Shown here: positions 17,634-25,323 of the stretch, one piece after another
How positions within the stretch are numbered: the first letter of the stretch is position 1
How the letters are laid out: every line of letters starts with the position of its first letter
NCBI RefSeq assembly: GCF_024623785.1
Contig: NZ_JANKBZ010000041.1
Coordinates: forward strand, 1-64,000
Length of the DNA: 64,000 bases
Source: Archangium lipolyticum
Lineage (GTDB): Bacteria > Myxococcota > Myxococcia > Myxococcales > Myxococcaceae
Reading direction: 5' to 3'
Made by a program: the position numbers and the translations under genes
The notes under the pieces: model-generated
Databases searched by the model: none
Told to the model about the DNA's origin: nothing
What the model saw: only the letters and a program-made list of their open reading frames with translations

Positions 17634-17760
17634 GAGGGTGTCCGGAGGGTAGCGCGGACCGGGGGCTCGCGTGTGCGCCGTGAAGCCGGGCTCGACAGGC
17701 CGCGAGCGCTCGCGTTGACTGGTGGAGGTTGGAGCCCCGGAATTGGATTGGAGAGCGTTC

Positions 17761-18648
17761 ATGCGCCTGCACCTCGTCGACGGTACCTATGAGCTCTACC
17801 GCGCCCACTTCTCCCCCCGGCCCGGGCACTCCTCGCCCGATGGCCGGGACGTGAAGGCCACCGTGGGGCTCGTCTCCTCGATGCTCGCGCTGCTGCATGA
17901 CGCCGGGGAGGCGGTGACCCATGTGGCGCTCGCCTTCGACAACCCCATCCGCTCGTTCCGCAATGACCTCTTCGCCGGCTACAAGTCCGACGAGGGCGTC
18001 CCCCCCGAGCTGCACGCGCAGTTCGACCTGGCCGAGGAGGCCGCGCGGGCGCTCGGGCTCACCGTGTGGTCCATGAAGGACTTCGAGGCGGATGACGCCC
18101 TCGCCACCGCCTCCGCTCGCTGGGCCGGACGGGTGGAGCAGGTGCGGCTGCTCACCCCGGACAAGGACCTGGGGCAGTGCGTGCGTGGCCACAAGGTGGT
18201 CCAGGTGGACCGCAAGCAGCAGAAGGAGCTGGACGAGGACGCGGTGCGGGCGAAGCTCGGTGTGCCCCCGGCGAGCGTGCCGGACCTGCTGGCGCTCGTG
18301 GGGGATGACGCGGACGGCATCCCCGGGCTGCCCGGCTTCGGAGAGAAGGGCGCTTCGGCATTGCTCTGCGCCTACGGCCACCTGGAGGCGATTCCCCCCG
18401 ACGCCGCCTCGTGGACCGTTCGCCCGAGGGGCGCGGAGAAGCTCGCCGCCACCCTGCGCGAGCACCGCCAGGACGCGCTGCTGTACCGCAAGCTCGCCAC
18501 CCTCGTGACGGACGCGCCCCTCGCCGAGTCCCTGGAGGACCTCGCCTGGGCCGGTGTTCCCCGGGCTCGCTTCCTGTCCCTGTGCGACTCGCTGGGGCTC
18601 ACCACCCTGAAGACCCGCCCCAAGCGCTGGGCTCCGGATGCCTCCTGA
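17761..18648 (+). CDS. 5'-3' exonuclease (FEN/Pol I N-terminal type), stand-alone
   Basis: A 295-residue protein equal to the 5'-nuclease part of DNA polymerase I without polymerase. Motifs in order: LVDGTYELYRAHF, AFDNPIRSFRNDLFAGYKSDEGVPPEL, DFEADDALAT (metal ligands), TPDKDLGQCV (metal ligands), and the helix-hairpin-helix stretch LVGDDADGIPGLPGFGEKGASALL. It should remove RNA primers or flaps. Such stand-alone exonucleases are known in bacteria beside a complete Pol I. The ATG at 17761 is taken because the catalytic domain begins at once. The helix-hairpin-helix and metal ligands all look intact. Confidence 0.88.
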   Translation: MRLHLVDGTYELYRAHFSPRPGHSSPDGRDVKATVGLVSSMLALLHDAGEAVTHVALAFDNPIRSFRNDLFAGYKSDEGVPPELHAQFDLAEEAARALGLTVWSMKDFEADDALATASARWAGRVEQVRLLTPDKDLGQCVRGHKVVQVDRKQQKELDEDAVRAKLGVPPASVPDLLALVGDDADGIPGLPGFGEKGASALLCAYGHLEAIPPDAASWTVRPRGAEKLAATLREHRQDALLYRKLATLVTDAPLAESLEDLAWAGVPRARFLSLCDSLGLTTLKTRPKRWAPDAS

Positions 18649-18719
18649 GGTTTCCCGGCCCACTCGGCGGTTGCATGGCGCCCAGAAATGGCGCACATGG
18701 CCAGTGGGTTGAACACGCC

Positions 18720-19175
18720 ATGTCCACCGAGATGAAGCCCATCGGGCTGAAGATTCCTGGCAGCGACGATGATTGGGTCCCCTCCATGGAGGACATGCCC
18801 TTCCACCGCCTCGGCGGCGAGGAGGGTGTTCGTGCCCTGGCCGAGGCCTTCTACGACGCCATGGATGCCCACGAGCCAGCGCTCGCCCGCCTGCATGAGC
18901 TGGAGGACGGCAAGGTCTCCCGTGGCATGCGCGAGCGCTTTGGTCTCTTCCTCATCGGCTGGCTGGGTGGACCTCAGCAGTACATCGAGAAGCATGGTCA
19001 CCCGCGCCTGCGCATGCGCCACGGCCACTTTCCGGTCGACGTCGCCATGCGCGACGCCTGGCTGCGCAGCATGCAGCGCGCGATGGACGCCCGTGGAATC
19101 ACGGGCGGCGTGCGCCGCTTCCTCGACCAGCGCTTCGGCGACGTGGCCGACTTCCTTCGCAACGTCGAGGGCTGA
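18720..19175 (+). CDS. Truncated haemoglobin, group II (trHbO-like)
   Basis: A 151-residue globin. The sequence MPFHRLGGEEGVRALAEAFYDAM begins helix A-B, and HGHPRLRMRHGHFPVDVAMRDAWL contains the proximal histidine (RHGHFPV) and the tryptophan in DAWL typical of group II. The preceding FLIGWLGGPQQYIEKHG is also conserved in these oxygen/NO-binding proteins. A role in NO or oxidative stress tolerance is likely from the family. The start is the ATG at 18720; no strong ribosome site is seen. Confidence 0.88.
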   Translation: MSTEMKPIGLKIPGSDDDWVPSMEDMPFHRLGGEEGVRALAEAFYDAMDAHEPALARLHELEDGKVSRGMRERFGLFLIGWLGGPQQYIEKHGHPRLRMRHGHFPVDVAMRDAWLRSMQRAMDARGITGGVRRFLDQRFGDVADFLRNVEG

Positions 19176-19204
19176 GCCTCCGGGGGGAACCCGGGTTCAC
19201 TTCA

Positions 19205-19245
19205 TACCCTCACCCCGTCCCTCTCCCAGAGGGAGAGGGGTTTTT
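19205..19245 (+). terminator. Palindromic repeat acting as intrinsic terminator
   Basis: A copy of the intergenic palindrome (CCCTCACCC then CCCTCTCCC aga GGGAGAGGG) with a 9-bp perfect stem at 19219-19227/19231-19239, followed by GTTTTT. It lies between the haemoglobin gene and the convergent Pro-rich membrane protein gene. On the plus strand it is a textbook intrinsic terminator. Confidence 0.75.
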
Positions 19246-19262
19246 GTCGTGGGTGTTGCTCG

Positions 19263-20444
19263 CTAGAAGCGCAGCAGCACTCCCGGGCCCGCTCCCAGCG
19301 ACTCGCCTCGCCGGCCCGCGCTCATCACCACCGGCACCGGCATGACCTGGACTGCATCCGATTGGCGCGACCGCTGCTGATACATCGTGGGCGCGGCATC
19401 CGCGGGCGGCTCCTGCGTGGCCAGCAGCGTGATGACGAAGGTCGCGGCGATACCGCCCATCGCCGACAGCGGCACGGCTGGACCCTCCGCCAGCACCGTG
19501 CCCGCCAACAGCAGCACCGCGCCCACTCCCAGCGGCAGCGCCGTGAGCTTGAAGGCACGCTCCGGTGAAATCTCGAACGGCACCGCCAGCAGGCCGCCCA
19601 GCGCCATTCCCAGCGCGGGCGCCACCAACGTCGGCGAGAGGTCCGTATCCTCTTCTCCCTCGTGCCCGAGCGCGATCGTCGACTGGACGAGCCCGGTGAG
19701 CACGAAGGCGTAGATGGCCGTCATCCCCACGAGTGAGGCGTCCCCTTCGCTCACGTCACCGGGACCGGCCGTGGCCGCCAGCACGCCGATGATGCCGAGC
19801 TGCGTCGTGAGGAGCGTGGTGAGGGCGCGATCCCGTTTGCTCAGTCCGTGCTCGGTGCCATAGCCGAAGCCGGCGATGAAGCCCAGCGCCGCTCCACTCA
19901 CCGCGAGCAGTGACTCCGTGCGCTCCACCGGAACGTAGTACTGGTACAGGGCCGCGGCCGTGCCGAGCGACAGGCCTCCGAGCACCGCGCCCACGTAGGT
20001 CCCGTTCCTCGACTCGAGGGAGTTGCCGATGAGTCCTCCCGTCACCAGGCCGCTGAGGATCTCCGTGAAGACGAGCATCATGCCGCCCGAGCCCGAGGAG
20101 AACCGGCTGTAGCGCATCGCCCGCTCCGAGGGCGTCTCCGCGGGGCCCTGGGACTCGGTCGTCACGGGCGGAGGCGCGGGAGGCTGCGCCGCGGGCGCCG
20201 GAGGTGGCGGAGGTGCTGGCTCCGAGACGTTGGCCGGCGGCGGAGGCGGCGGAGGCGTGGTGGTGGCCGGTGGAGGCGTGGAAGGTTGTGCCGTGGGCGC
20301 CGTCGGCTGTGCCGGAGGCGGTTGGGCGACGGGCGCGGGCCGCGACGGTGTACCAGTCGGAGGCGGATAGGCCGGTTGTTGCGCCCGCGCCGCGCCACTC
20401 GCGGACATCAGGCCGAGACACAGCAGGGAAACGACGAGCCGCAT
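19263..20444 (-). CDS. Secreted/membrane protein with Pro/Ala-rich linker
   Basis: A 393-residue protein with a signal peptide (MRLVVSLLCLGLM...AARAQ), then an ~85-residue Pro/Ala/Gln-rich spacer (residues 24-105), then a C-terminal part with about eight to nine hydrophobic stretches rich in Gly and Ala (for example GLVTGGLIGNSLES, VGAVLGGLSLGTAAAL, LGFIAGFGYGTEHG). Such glycine-rich hydrophobic segments fit a polytopic or glycine-zipper membrane protein. I recognise no family. The start is supported by AGGAG upstream. It is divergent from the NACHT gene, with a 210-bp gap in which I see no clear promoter. Confidence 0.65.
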   Translation of the reverse strand: MRLVVSLLCLGLMSASGAARAQQPAYPPPTGTPSRPAPVAQPPPAQPTAPTAQPSTPPPATTTPPPPPPPANVSEPAPPPPPAPAAQPPAPPPVTTESQGPAETPSERAMRYSRFSSGSGGMMLVFTEILSGLVTGGLIGNSLESRNGTYVGAVLGGLSLGTAAALYQYYVPVERTESLLAVSGAALGFIAGFGYGTEHGLSKRDRALTTLLTTQLGIIGVLAATAGPGDVSEGDASLVGMTAIYAFVLTGLVQSTIALGHEGEEDTDLSPTLVAPALGMALGGLLAVPFEISPERAFKLTALPLGVGAVLLLAGTVLAEGPAVPLSAMGGIAATFVITLLATQEPPADAAPTMYQQRSRQSDAVQVMPVPVVMSAGRRGESLGAGPGVLLRF

Positions 20445-20654
20445 ACACAGGTCTCCTGGATATCGAGTGGGGAAGATGGGTCGGCCGGTGCCTGGATGCA
20501 TCGTTCGCTTCCCAGCTCTTCCTCGTCCCGTGGGGCAGTGGCGTGTCGGGTGGCGTGCATCCACGGCCCCCGAGTGTCGGCTCCCGGGTCTTCTGGGAGG
20601 GGGGCGCGGGCAGGCCGTGTGGTGGGCGGGCGAGCCCCGGAGAGGGAGAGACCT

Positions 20655-23600
20655 GTGACAGAATGCGGGCTCCGCATGACGACTCCCCCCCTTGCCCGGT
20701 CCTTTCGGCGGAGCCTGCTTCTCCTGCTGCTCGCGAGTGTGGCCGCCTGTGCCCGGAGCGAGGAGCCGCCACCCCCCATCGAGGCCGAGGTCGAAGGCTA
20801 CTGGCTGAAGCCCATCCCGCGAGGCCGCCAGATGGTGCCGTGCGGGCACGGCTCCCACGCCTGGGGATGGACGCCGGACCAGGCCGGGCTCTGGCTCGTC
20901 GACGGGTCCGGCCACCAACTCTTCCCCGACTTCAAGGGCATGGATTGGGAGGTGGTGGAGGTGATTCCCACGGCCGACCCCGAGCGGGCCTGGGTCCACG
21001 TGCGGCTGCCGTTGCCCGTGGGCCGTGGCAGCGCGGTGCTCGTGGTGGACCACCAGGGTTCGGTCCAGCAGCCCCTGGCGCTCGCCCAGGAGTTGGAGTG
21101 GAAGCCGTCCGCGGGGCGCGAGCGGCTCTGGGTCGTGTTCGGGCTCAAGAAGCAACTCTGGGTCATCGACACCGCGGGCACCGTGGTGGACAAGGTGGAC
21201 CTGTCCATGGCGGGGACCACCATGCAGGAGGTGTCGCCCGTGGGGGAGGGCGTGCAGGGCTGGCTCGTGTTGGACCACAGTCTCTATCAGGTGGACCTGC
21301 GGGCGCGTCCCCAGCTCAACCCGCGTCCGCTGCGGACACGTGACGTCTCGGCCCTGGTGCCCACCTCGCAGCCCCAACGGGCCTGGGTGCTCTCGTACGG
21401 GGCGGCCAGCCCGGTTCTCTCCGACCCCGGAGGCGCGCGCGCGGACTCCGGCGGCACGGATTTCCTCCTCGTGGGCCGCGAGGGAGCGAAGACCACGTCG
21501 ACTCCGATGAACAGGGAGGTGCGGCAGCTCCTGGGTCCAGGCGGTGACAGCCTCTTCATGGTCGTGGACGACGCGAGCCCGGGTGTCACGGAGTCCTCGG
21601 GCCGGACGCTGAAGCTCATGGGCGCCGACGGGAAGGGCGTGGGCACGGGCGTGGTGGGGGTGGAGGGCGTGGTGTTGTCCCTGGACAAGTCGCCGGACGG
21701 GCACGTGTGGGCGAGCGACGAGAAGCGCGTCTATGTCCTGGGGAGCAACGGTGAGGAAATGGCGCGCGGCGCGGACGTGGAGTGGCTCGCCAGGGCCCGG
21801 CTCGTTCCCGTCTCGTCGGAGCGCGCCTGGGTGGTGACGCCCGATGGCGTCGTCCGCCTGCTGCTCGTGAAGGGCAGGGACATCCTCGTGAGCGCCTCGC
21901 TGGACACGGGGCTGCGCTCCCCGTCGCCGAAGGCCTGGGACGCACAGGGCGGGTGGCTGCTCTCGGATGACGGGACCCGGCTCCACAGGCTCTCGCTCGA
22001 TGCGGGGGGGCTCGGGGCCACGCAGGTGCTCGAGGGCGTGGGAATGAGCGACGTGCTCCCCATTCCAGGCACTGGCCGGGTGTGGATCGCCGGCGTCCCG
22101 CGCGGCTACATCTACGGGCCCGCCTCGGATGTGGGGCGCGCGGGCGTGGGCTTCGCGGGGGACGCCCGCATCGAGCGCGATGCGAGTGGCGAGGTGCGGG
22201 TGGAGGGCAAGCTCGAAGCGGGCATGCCGCTGGAGACGCTGATGCTCGACTGGCCCGGGCTCGCGCATGCCACGGAGGCCGGGCGCTCGCTGCGGCTCGA
22301 GTTGCGCGCGGAGGAGGGAGACGGCGAGCTGGCGGGGCAGGGGATCCAGCGCCTCGGGGAGCCGGCCGGCGTGCTCTTCCAGTGGACGGAGCCTCCGGGG
22401 AGCGCGGAGCGCCTCTATCGGGCCGTGGTGGTGCACGAGGTGGAGAATGGCACCCGGCTCACCGCCACCTTCCGGCACGTGCCCTTCGGCGTGCCACTGC
22501 TCGACCGGGTCTGGGTGCGCACCGCGCTGGCGTGCCTCGCGGTGACACTGCTGCTCGTGCTGCCCATGTTGCTGCTGCGCCCCTCGGCGGCTTCCCGCCG
22601 GTGGCTGCCGTTGTTCGGCTATATCGCCTCGCTCGTGGGGGCGGGGGGGGGCGAGCTGCTCGGGGTGCTGGGTGGACTGCGCATCCACGTGCCCACCGTG
22701 CTGGCGGTGACGTGCGCCGAGCTGGTGCTGTGCGCGGGCCTGGGGCTGCTGTCGCCCGCGGTGTTCCGCCGGCTCGTCTTCACCCACCCGTTCTCCTGGG
22801 CCGCCGCGCCGCTGCTGCGCTGGCCCGCCTTCCGGCGCCGCTTCTTCGCCTCCTATGTCCGGCAGGTGCGCCGCCGGGTGGAGGTGGCCTCGGCCCGCGC
22901 CAACGGCGAGGTGTACGTGGAGCTGTCCTCGCACGTCACCGAGCACGCCGGACCCGGGGTGCCGGCCTCCGCCTCGGAGCGCACCGCCGAGGAGCTGGCC
23001 ACGCTGCTCACGCACGAGCGCGCGCACCTGCTCATCCAGTGCGCGGGAGGCCGGGGGAAGAGCGCCCTGTTGAGGCAGCTCGTCCGGCTGTCGCTGGAGC
23101 GCTTCGAGAAGCGGCCCGCCTCGCCCCTGCCCGTCTTCATCGACCCGGCGGCGGAGGACCTCGAGGTGGCCGCGAAGGAGGCGCTGGTGGACCTGGGGCT
23201 GCCGGAGGCGCTGCGGGACACGCTGCTGGAGTCGGGGGACTTCTTCCTCGTGCTGGATGGCCTTACCGAGTCGAGGCTGGAGCCGGAGGCGCTGCGCCGC
23301 TACCTGGAGCGCGAGATGGGGCTGCACGCGCCGCTGCTGCTGTCGGCCCGGCCCAACGAGGCGTACCGGCTGGCGATGGCGCATTCGCTCCGGTGGATGG
23401 GGGTGGAGCCGAAGCGGCTGGATGGGGCGGGGCTGGTGCGCTTCCAGGCCGCGTACCCGGGCGCGGATGGGAAGCCCGTGCCGCTCTCCGGGTCGCTCGA
23501 GCGCATCTGCCGGGGACGCGCGGCGGACGGGACGTACGTGCCCATCCTCGTGCGGCTGGCGCTGCGGTTCGGCGGTGGAGACGTGGACAGCGTCATCAAC

Positions 23601-24314
23601 CTCTACCGCGCCGTCTTCGCGGGGCTGCTGAAGAAGGACCCGGAGGACGCGGCCACCTCGGAGCTGCTGGCCTTCGCGGAGGCACTGTGCCTGGGCAGCT
23701 ACTGGGAGCACCGGAGCCGGCTCATCGTCTACCGGGACAGCCCGGACGAGCCGAAGCTGCGCGTGCTGTTGGACGCGGGCCTGCTGGTGCCGGCGGATGC
23801 GAGGCCCGGCCCGGTGCCCACGCACGTGCGCTTCTTCCACGACTCGATGCAGAGCTACCTCACGGCGCGGGCGCTGTACGCGCGCCACGCGGCGGAGGCG
23901 CGGTGGGATTGCCTGTGGCGGGCGGCGGGTGAGCCGGGCTTCGCGCGCGAGCAGTCGGACCTGATGACGGAGGCGGGCTCGGAGCTGTTCCAGATGTGCT
24001 CCTACGTCTTCGGGCACGACGCGCGGCTGAAGACCGAGCTGGTGCGCCACCTGGAGCTGTGCGCGGAGGCCAACGACGAGCGGCTCAACAAGGAGGGCAT
24101 CCTGGAGGCGGTGCCGGAGGAACTACGGCTCGCGTTGCGCAAGACTGGCCGGGTGATGTCGCCGGGCCTGCTGCTGAGCGAGGCCAGCCGGGTGTGCCGC
24201 GAGCACGCGGACGGAGAATCCCTGTTCCTGCTCTACGCGCGAATCGCCCCCCTGGCGTGGCCCTGGCGACTGAATGGAGCCATCCCCTCGGAGTCACGCA
24301 AGGACGTGGCCTGA
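20655..24314 (+). CDS. Membrane-anchored NACHT NTPase with predicted periplasmic sensor region
   Basis: A 1219-residue protein in three parts. Residues 1-30 form a signal with lipobox-like VAAC. Residues ~35-615 are beta-rich with recurring short W/L-V-D strands (GLWLVDGSG, LWVIDTAGTVV, GWLLSDDGTRLHRL), like propeller blades, plus a beta-sandwich-like end. Three TM segments follow near 624-643, 651-672 and 682-706. The C-terminal half is a NACHT-type STAND NTPase: Walker A GGRGKS with K802, Walker B FFLVLDGLTES with D868, the sensor-like LLLSARPN, and the RFFHDSMQSYLTARAL helix typical of NACHT/winged-helix ends. Three TMs would put the NTPase in the cytosol. GTG start with GGGAG upstream. 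No adjacent nuclease or partner. Confidence 0.75.
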   Translation: MTECGLRMTTPPLARSFRRSLLLLLLASVAACARSEEPPPPIEAEVEGYWLKPIPRGRQMVPCGHGSHAWGWTPDQAGLWLVDGSGHQLFPDFKGMDWEVVEVIPTADPERAWVHVRLPLPVGRGSAVLVVDHQGSVQQPLALAQELEWKPSAGRERLWVVFGLKKQLWVIDTAGTVVDKVDLSMAGTTMQEVSPVGEGVQGWLVLDHSLYQVDLRARPQLNPRPLRTRDVSALVPTSQPQRAWVLSYGAASPVLSDPGGARADSGGTDFLLVGREGAKTTSTPMNREVRQLLGPGGDSLFMVVDDASPGVTESSGRTLKLMGADGKGVGTGVVGVEGVVLSLDKSPDGHVWASDEKRVYVLGSNGEEMARGADVEWLARARLVPVSSERAWVVTPDGVVRLLLVKGRDILVSASLDTGLRSPSPKAWDAQGGWLLSDDGTRLHRLSLDAGGLGATQVLEGVGMSDVLPIPGTGRVWIAGVPRGYIYGPASDVGRAGVGFAGDARIERDASGEVRVEGKLEAGMPLETLMLDWPGLAHATEAGRSLRLELRAEEGDGELAGQGIQRLGEPAGVLFQWTEPPGSAERLYRAVVVHEVENGTRLTATFRHVPFGVPLLDRVWVRTALACLAVTLLLVLPMLLLRPSAASRRWLPLFGYIASLVGAGGGELLGVLGGLRIHVPTVLAVTCAELVLCAGLGLLSPAVFRRLVFTHPFSWAAAPLLRWPAFRRRFFASYVRQVRRRVEVASARANGEVYVELSSHVTEHAGPGVPASASERTAEELATLLTHERAHLLIQCAGGRGKSALLRQLVRLSLERFEKRPASPLPVFIDPAAEDLEVAAKEALVDLGLPEALRDTLLESGDFFLVLDGLTESRLEPEALRRYLEREMGLHAPLLLSARPNEAYRLAMAHSLRWMGVEPKRLDGAGLVRFQAAYPGADGKPVPLSGSLERICRGRAADGTYVPILVRLALRFGGGDVDSVINLYRAVFAGLLKKDPEDAATSELLAFAEALCLGSYWEHRSRLIVYRDSPDEPKLRVLLDAGLLVPADARPGPVPTHVRFFHDSMQSYLTARALYARHAAEARWDCLWRAAGEPGFAREQSDLMTEAGSELFQMCSYVFGHDARLKTELVRHLELCAEANDERLNKEGILEAVPEELRLALRKTGRVMSPGLLLSEASRVCREHADGESLFLLYARIAPLAWPWRLNGAIPSESRKDVA

Positions 24315-24324
24315 CCGCACCAAT

Positions 24325-24375
24325 CCCCTCCCTCTCCCTCTCCCTCTCCCTCTGGGAGAGGGTCGGGGTGAGGGT
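24325..24375 (-). repeat. Palindromic repeat with CTCCCT expansion
   Basis: A copy of the intergenic family in the opposite sense to the one at 19.2 kb (GGGAGAGGG then GGGGTGAGGG), preceded by four tandem CTCCCT units. It lies just past the NACHT gene stop and may act as terminator. Confidence 0.7.
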
Positions 24376-24467
24376 ATCTCCTGTCCGCTGTTCGCCACTC
24401 GCCCGAGCGGCCGTGACACGAGGGGGCTTGCCGCGCGGGCCAAAGTGACTACGGATTGCGGATACCC

Positions 24468-25250
24468 GTGCCCGTCACCCTTCCCGCCCATGCCGCCGCG
24501 GTCCTGCCCTTCTTCCGGCTCTCGCGCTGGGGGCTGACGCCCACCGCGCTCATCATCGGAGCCTGCGCGCCCGATCTCTCCTACGTGTACGCGCTGAGGG
24601 AGCTCGGCGACTTCGCGCACACCTTCCCGGGGTTCATCTCCTTCTGTGTGCCCGTGGGCCTGGCGGTCCTGCTCTGGCTGGAGGCGCTCATCCTCCCCGC
24701 GCTGCGCCTCGCGCTGCCCGAGGTCGCTGGCATCCAATGGGGCCGCTTCGCTCGCACCGAGGGCCTGCCGCGCACCCCCCTCGCCTGTCTTCTCGCCTCC
24801 GTGGCGCTCGTGCTCGGCGCGGCCACGCACATCCTCTGGGATGGCTTCACCCACCACTCCATGTGGCCCGCCGAGGTCCTCTATCCGGACATCCGCGTGC
24901 CGGCCGGGAGCAGGGACCTGCCGCTCGCCCGGGTCCTGCAGCATGCCTCGTCGCTGGTGGGCTCGCTCATCGTGCTCGGGTACATGGCGCGCCGCTATCC
25001 GCGCCTGGCTCCCGTGCCAGGGGGCTCCGTGGCCGACTTCCTCCGCGTGCTGCTGCCCACCGCCGCCGGAGCCTGCGCGGGACTCGGGCTGCGGCTGTCG
25101 CGCTTCCAGGACATGGGGGCGCTGGAGGCGCAGCTCTGGTGGGCCTTCTGGCCCACGGTGACGGGGGCGCTCGTCGGGCTCACCCTCGGGTGCGCGCTCG
25201 TCCGGTGGCGCGCGTGGCGCGGTGCGTCCACGGTCTCCGTTCAGGAGTAG
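24468..25250 (+). CDS. DUF4184 family membrane protein
   Basis: A 260-residue protein with about six TM segments. The N-terminus MPVTLPAHAAAVLPFFRLSRWGLTPTALIIGACAPDLSYV matches the DUF4184 opening (MPFTLSHPAAVLP...LIIGSMAPD). A second conserved motif is HILWDGFTHHSMWP near residue 125. These His and Asp positions hint at a metal-binding membrane enzyme related to the LexA-regulated YdjM group, but function is unknown. The GTG at 24468 is preferred to a TTG at 24456 because it yields the family N-terminus. Confidence 0.8.
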   Translation: MPVTLPAHAAAVLPFFRLSRWGLTPTALIIGACAPDLSYVYALRELGDFAHTFPGFISFCVPVGLAVLLWLEALILPALRLALPEVAGIQWGRFARTEGLPRTPLACLLASVALVLGAATHILWDGFTHHSMWPAEVLYPDIRVPAGSRDLPLARVLQHASSLVGSLIVLGYMARRYPRLAPVPGGSVADFLRVLLPTAAGACAGLGLRLSRFQDMGALEAQLWWAFWPTVTGALVGLTLGCALVRWRAWRGASTVSVQE

Positions 25251-25251
25251 A

Positions 25252-25284
25252 CCCTCACCCCGGCCCTCTCCCAGGGGGAGAGGG
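25252..25284 (+). repeat. Palindromic intergenic repeat
   Basis: CCCTCACCCCGGCCCTCTCCC then GGGGGAGAGGG, in the same sense as the 19.2-kb copy. It starts right after the DUF4184 stop codon and 40 bp before the peptidase start, so it would sit between the two transcription units. Confidence 0.7.
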
Positions 25285-25323
25285 AGCGCGCTCTTTCCGG
25301 CTGGCTGTTAGGGTTCGCGCACC

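Noticed and set aside
11504-24050. Very long minus-strand frames, including the upstream parts of 11504-14476 and of 19263-24050
   Set aside because: They are shadows opposite to well-supported genes. Only their downstream parts (trehalase, and the Pro-rich membrane protein) have signal peptides, ribosome sites and motifs. GC-rich genomes give long antisense frames by default.
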